A stretch of DNA of 64,000 bases from Casuarius casuarius (Eukaryota > Chordata > Aves > Casuariiformes > Casuariidae), in assembly GCA_003342895.1 (NCBI GenBank), contig PTFA01000414.1, positions 335,690-399,689 on the forward strand. Direction: 5' to 3'. The notes beneath the pieces were generated by a model, which worked only from the letters and a program-made list of their open reading frames with translations, had not been told where the DNA came from and ran no database searches. The position numbers and the translations under genes were made by a program. Positions 58,346-64,000 of the stretch are shown in pieces. Within the stretch, counting starts at the first letter, position 1; every line of letters begins with the position of its first letter.

Positions 58346-61300
58346 GATGGAGGCACTGATGTGCTTTTATCTCCCCCCTGAGCTCANGGTTCAGACGGGC
58401 TCCAGGGGCTCCTCCGGATCGCCCTGCCCCTGCCGTGCTCCGGATTAGCACAGGCAGGTGCCGGCTGGGGCCAGGCTCCATTTGCAGTAGTGAATCGCGT
58501 CCTGCATGAAAAACTTCCAGCCTCAGAAAGAGCAAGCTTTCCGGAGGGGCTGCAGAGAAGGGCAGCCGGCGCCCGGGCACGCGTCGCCTCCGGGCCGGGA
58601 GCCCCCCAGGAGCGTGGGCCTGGCTCCCCGCTGCCGCAGCAGGACCTCCGGGGATGGGCAGGACGAGGGAAACCCATAGCTGCCTAGTCTGCTCTGCTTC
58701 ATGCACCTAATCTTGAAGTCACTGCTTATTAGTAATAAAAGCATCACACTCCAGACTCCCGCGGCAGCCTCAGGACAGCCCGTGCTGTGGGAACGCAGGC
58801 TAGAGCAAGCCTTTCGGTGTGGGTGCCGGACGAGGAGCCTCTCCGGGAGCCAGACACCCACCCCCACAAAGCTTGGAGGAAGGTAACATCCCTACCCAGT
58901 CTGCCAAACTCAGCTGAAATTCACCCCTGCTTTCAAACAGCGTGACAGCGAGACAGACGCACACGTACGGAGCCAGGAGGATCTCCTAAAGCTTGTATTT
59001 CTTCAGGCAATCGCTACGAAAAGAAAAAAAGCCCTGCCCCAAAGATTTTCAACCTAAGCAGAAGGCGAGAGGAAACAGAAGGAGAAAGCAGGGTCGTTGC
59101 CTAACAGACGGGTGTTTCGCACACCTAAATTTCAGCTGTCGTCACCAATTTGGGACAAACCCTGGCAAAGGAGGAGTGAAGGACGGCANATTACCTGCGG
59201 GGTGTTTCTAGGAGCCCCTCTGCAAGGGAGAGGCGGGGGGGAAGCAGAGAGCTGCCAGCTTGGAGATGCACCGNGCACCGGCAGCGGCTGTCCCCAGAGG
59301 CCGAGCGAGGGCGAGAACCGGCGTGCTGAGCGGGTCTGCGAGGTTAGCGGGAGAGAAGCCAGGAAAGGCCTCGGAGCAGACAGGTAACGGCTGTTTGCTG
59401 CACTGGAGAAGCAGGAACCAGCAAAAGCAGCGAAAGCGCAGGCGACAGGGGCAAAACGACAGGCAAGGAGAACGCTCCTTGACGCAGAGCTCTGCACAGG
59501 GAGAAGTGGGTGAAGACTGCGTTTGTCAAGGCTTGAGGAAAGGATGCTGCAGGAACTGAGCCGTGAGCTGATGCCGCTCTGGAGGAGAGCTTTCACCGCA
59601 CCTTAGCGGCTTTGTGCAGAAGGAACGTGTCAGGCCGAGGCACAGCCTGGACGTGCTGGTTGAGGGAGCTGTTTCACCCTAGGCAATGCTGAACTGGGCA
59701 GTTCAAGAGCCTTAAGTTAATCACACTGAGCTTAAACATACGTGNTGAGATTCAAGTCCAGGCAGAGCAGTAGGAGATGGGTGGTGGAAAAGGCAACTGA
59801 GGACAAACTCTGGGGACTCTTTCCCTTTCTCCCATTGCCAAATATTTGCTGGAGCAATGAAGAGGATTTTCAAACAGACACTTTTCAGCAGACCTGTCAG
59901 GAAAAGAAAGGCCAAAGAAGAGGGGAAGGGGAAGATGAGGGGAGGGGTAGGGAACCATGGTGCAAGTGAGAAGTCACTGTCCCACGTGCAAGCTCTGCTG
60001 AGCCTCCCGGGGCCGAGCACGCGAGAGGCAGCAGGAGCAGAGCCTGACCCAGCGGGCTCGGAAAGCTTAGTAACAGCAGCAACTGCCCTGCAGAAAGGGC
60101 ACTGGCCTTTGGAAAGTACTACGGGCAATAACAAACTGGAGGAGCCTTAAATAAGGTGGAATCAATTCCTCCCCCATGTTGGGACCCCAAGGCTGGACTG
60201 AGGTTTACCAGGGACACATCATTTCCAAAACATGGTACCACCTCGCACACAGCAGTCACAGTGTTTTAGAAATCACATAATACAGAATTTTGGCTCCACA
60301 AATAAAGACAAAGCTTTTTGACCCAATTCAGGAACTAAAAGAAAAAAAAACAGAGCCATGTACCGAATCCTCCAAGAGTTTTGTGGCACTGAAATTCAGG
60401 GCTCAGAACAACTAGGAGAGCGGCATTCCCACTGTGCCCCTCCTCTGCACTCACTGCTCGTTGGCCTCAGCATAGAAATTTCTCCTCCCGTTTCCAGGAG
60501 GTGCTGTGNACTGTTTTCAGCTCAGAGCGCTCTGCGCAGCGAATCCAGATCGGGCTCAGGCAGGAGGAACGGGAGCTCCCGGCAGGAGCGAGCGCCCCAT
60601 GCGAGGCACACACCACGTAAAGGCAACTCCCGCTGCAAAGGGATTACGACCTGCAGTGCAAAGCCTGCAAAGGTCACCGGAGCTTTAGTGCCCAAGAAAT
60701 TTTATCGAATTCGACAATGCATGAAATTAAGCGACTGCNCGAGCCTCTGCAGGTCAGGGCCGGGCAGGACGATGGCACGTGTAAGCGGGCAGCGGCGCAG
60801 GAGCACCGCAGACCGGCGCACGCTGCTGGCTCAGCTCAGCAGCTGCTTAGCCACGTTGGAGCACATCAAACAAAAAGACACGAGCGGGCTCTTCTCAGCA
60901 AATACTGCCATGGATATTCCAAAACCAAAGGATGATGACAAGGGAAGAAGCCTCCCTCTGCCTAGGGGGAATCAGTTTGGTGCTTTCATGCCTGGAGCCA
61001 GCGGGGCCCACTTCTGNGCGAGCCGCGCAGGGAGCAGGGCCGCTGCACGGGGCAAGCGGCTTGGCCAGGCTGGGACTACGGCGAGGGGAACTGGTCGTCA
61101 AAATGATNGATTTCCCTTTCACCTCTCTCCCCGCAAATGCAGGCCTCATATCAAGCCAGACACGCACAGGTCAAATTCAGAGAATAACTTCAGGAAAAAA
61201 AAAAAAAGTGAAAACGAAAATTTCAGACTTTTTTTTTTTGTCATTTTTGAAACAGAATGCTTTTCATTTAGGAAGTGAGCCAACATGCACGAACAAGAAG

Positions 61301-61894
61301 CAAAGTGAAATGACCCCAAACAAATGAAATGGATGTTCATGGTTTGTTTTTTCCTTGGGGTGTGCGCGAGGGGAAAGCGATCACTGTCAGTCTCCCAGAG
61401 ACATTTTTAACTGCTCCAGTTCAGGCACCACATTGAACCACTGAGTTATTCACAGAGCTCTAATTGCAGCTCCACGGTAACTTTCCCCATCCTTTGCATG
61501 GTACCATCTTGGGCAGCGACTGCTCTTTTCCCAGGGCTTTCCTGAGGGATAAGGGCTACCTGAGCCCAGAGATCCCCAGGCACCTATTCCCTACGGCACA
61601 CTATCCTGGCAGGGAAAGGGTTACAAGCGATGAGCGTGTGCAAGTCTCTACCTGCACGTACAAACTTCGCAGGGTGGAAGGAAGAACGAGAAATAATGAT
61701 TCCCCTCGCACTCACTAAGTCCAAACAAATAGACTGAAGTGGGAGCCTGATTTGCATTGGTTTGATTGAAGATGTAATTTGCTGCTGAATAAATGTGGTT
61801 GCATCCAAATCAAACCTTTAGTCCCTTAGACATTATAACTCTTTCCTTTCTTCCCTCAGGGTTTGCCAACCTTTAAGGCTGACCAAGGATGATG

Positions 61895-61990
61895 TATTAC
61901 AAGAAGGAATGGCCTTAAATGAGAGAAGGGCAAGTTTAGAATAGATATAAGGAAAGACTTCCCGTAAGGAAGAGGGAGATATTTAAACAA
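61895..61990 (+). mobile_element. Short CR1-like LINE relic
   Basis: Reading from 61905 on the + strand gives R-N-G-L-K, a stop, E-K-G-K-F-R-I-D-I-R-K-D-F-P and another stop. This matches the conserved CR1 reverse transcriptase tail that the larger copy at 50.8-51.0 kb shows as RDNGRKLKHRKLHLNLRK. Two stops in about 20 codons and no recognisable flanks indicate an old, decayed fragment. A chance match is possible because the segment is short. Confidence 0.55.
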
Positions 61991-64000
61991 CCTCCAAGAA
62001 AAGGAGCTGAAGTCACATGAAACGATCCCCGGGGAGTGAAGCCCAGCCAGCCCAGCCCAGCCGTCTCACGCACACAGTGCTGGCCCCAGAAGGACCTTAC
62101 AGGCCACGTGGCCAGGGCTGGTTCCCCAGTAGCCTCCTGCCCAGAGCTATTTACTTCCATCATAGCTCCCCTTAGTCCCTCCCATGGGCCCCCATCAAAA
62201 AAGGCAGCTCTCTTAGTGCCAACATTTCACTGTTGTTGCCCATCATTTGGCACATGGTGTCATCCACATGATGGATGGGTGGGAGACATGCACGTCTTGG
62301 TAGGCCTCTGAGAAATATGGGCCCAAATATAGTACCTTTAAAGTCACGGCAGTCTTTTCAGCGCCTTCGGAAACTCAAGGCTTTGGTGCTGCTGCCTCTC
62401 CCAGTAAAGCCTGGTGATATTGANACCTTTCCTCCTTTGTTCATATCTNGCTGGCCCCTCAAAAACACCACCGGGCTGTAATTAGCACTGTAACACCTTC
62501 CCAGGCTATCACTGACTGCACGACCCTGCCTCTCTATCAGAGAGCCACTAAATTTTGAACTCTCTCACTTGTTGTCTTTTCATCTCTTACAGTAACATAT
62601 TTACGAGATCCCTCCAAGGTCTCCATCGATTGCTCAGGCAGCCTTGGCGACGCAGCAGCTCTCAGAGCAGCGAGGCTCCTGCCAGCCTCTCTGGGAGCAC
62701 AGGGGAACTGGGGTCCAGCAAGAACAGATTTACCAGGCACCAAAGGCGAGTGTAGCCCTCTGTCCTCACCAGCCCCATCCCAAGGCATGCCATCATCCTC
62801 TCCCTCCGCCCACCTCACCCATCCACATCACAGCTTGCATCCTGCCNCCAGGCAGGACACTGCTGGAGAGACGCAAAGGCAGTGCCAGTAAAAGAGAAAG
62901 AAGGAAAACAACAGCCACAAAGATGAATTGCATATTGTAGCTACAGAGGAAATCACTCCCACCTTACCGAGCAGCTCTTTGTTGCCCTTTGAAGTGCTGG
63001 TGAACCCTCTGGCAGCCACGCTATGAACATGCAGCAGAGAGGTGCATCTCCCNGGCACGAGTTCTGTCCCTGCACAAACCTCACTGCTCCGACCACAGCT
63101 TCCCGATGTAGAGCATCCCTGGGAAGAGCAAGGATGCTNGTGGCCTCAATTTATGTGAGGGGAATCCATCACGAGGCATGAAAACCTTTCATTCAGGACA
63201 ATTTGTTGCAAGACTTATAAAGTGAGGTGTCAGGAAGCCAGCCGTCAAGCCCGGAGCACTGCAGATTGGCAAGGCGGAGAGGACTGCCCGTGCAAGAGGA
63301 ATGAGAACTACCTAATAAATGTTTATTGGGCAGACAAGGCTGTAAATAGCGCATCCTCCCTGAGCTGGGCATGGCAGGGGGAAGGCAGCAGGGGTAGGCA
63401 GCCTCGTCCCTGGGTGCGGTTTATAACCTGGAGCCATCACTCAGAAAAAAGGATCATGGTGCCGAGGCCGCCAAGGCCAGGGGAAGGGAGAGAGGAAGAG
63501 ATTGATTANCCCATAAATCAATCGCTGGGCACTGATTACAAAATAAACCACCAGGGCAAAGGTCAAGTGCTTTATTATATCACCCAGCCCACANGATTTA
63601 TTTGCCACAAGGGCAATCAGTCCCTCTTGCCATCTATCATGAGTAGCCGCAGCTTTCCCTTCCCAGGTTCAGGCATGGCTTCTGCCTACGGACAACGCTG
63701 GGCACAGCCCTGCTGGCAGCAGCCCAGGGGTTAGAGAAAAGAGCCAGCAGCAAGGACCTGGGGTGGTCCACGTACAATCCTGTAGGACCTACATAGCCAC
63801 ATCTATGAGCCTGGGAAGGGTCACAGCTGGGTGTTCAAGCCCTGCTGCAGACATAAGCGGTAGCTAAGGGTGGTCACTAGGTCCTCCATCACCATCAGGC
63901 TACTCAGAAGCAAATCACTCTGCCCCACGCTGGGGCAAGGTCACAGGAGCACGGTCTCCTCCAGAAACACGTCTGGGTGGGCCTGGCTGGGGTATACCAC
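61991..64000. other. Intergenic sequence, right edge of window
   Basis: No gene is recognised. An AT-rich patch (63490-63600) has ATTGATT (63501-63507) and AATCAAT (63516-63522) facing each other. The window ends in unremarkable sequence. Confidence 0.5.

Larger units (their letters stand above)
51461..61894. other. Intergenic sequence between the two CR1 fragments
   Basis: No gene is recognised. An A-rich patch lies at 54040-54400 and an AT-rich patch at 52420-52530. A 306-codon open frame (60358-61278) contains two codons whose N could hide a stop and is not accepted as a gene. Confidence 0.5.

Noticed and set aside
1..64000. rRNA, tRNA or microRNA genes, endogenous retroviruses, and mobile or defence systems
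   Set aside because: No sequence I could recognise as any of these was seen by reading. A tRNAscan, Infernal and RepeatMasker search would be decisive; hits above their standard cutoffs would overturn this.

Overview
This is vertebrate nuclear DNA, most likely from a bird. The evidence is a single-exon vertebrate LINGO1 coding sequence, a disabled CR1 LINE of the type common in birds (also present in crocodilians and turtles), very few interspersed repeats, and GC- and CpG-rich sequence with scattered AT-rich islands. There is no microbial gene organisation. The reading is limited by one 876-base assembly gap (20414-21289) and by more than 100 isolated N bases.

Only one protein-coding gene can be supported: LINGO1 on the + strand. 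Its whole reading frame lies in one terminal exon (acceptor at 37845/37846, start ATG at 37858, stop at 39697-39699). A compact 3' UTR follows, ending near a conserved-looking poly(A) signal at 40103. Bases 1-37845 are therefore 5' flank and/or introns with untranslated LINGO1 exons that I cannot place with confidence. The best promoter-like domain is the CpG-rich stretch around the gap (about 20.2-23.95 kb). It contains a 31-32 bp minisatellite, a GT/GC tract, a degenerate 68-bp tandem repeat, a TATAAATA box and a 28-base poly-C run.

Several AT-rich islands in the GC-rich background carry TAATTA/ATTGAT homeodomain-type cores and short internal duplications: 9.7-9.85, 11.75-12.1, 24.0-24.35, 28.7-28.85, 35.2-35.4, 36.0-36.4, 42.75-42.87, 57.2-57.4, 58.2-58.35 and 63.5 kb. 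They look like candidate conserved non-coding elements, as expected around a developmentally regulated neural gene, but conservation cannot be tested here. The 3' side (40.1-64 kb) is intergenic, with a 5'-truncated minus-strand CR1 (about 50.72-51.46 kb) and a short plus-strand CR1 relic (about 61.9 kb).

I found no undescribed system. The most interesting structures are the LINGO1 acceptor fused to a donor consensus (CAG|GTGAGA), an 8-bp perfect stem-loop just before the poly(A) signal, a 98-bp AT-rich tandem duplication at 36.1-36.3 kb, and the repeated TAATTA element at 24.3 kb.
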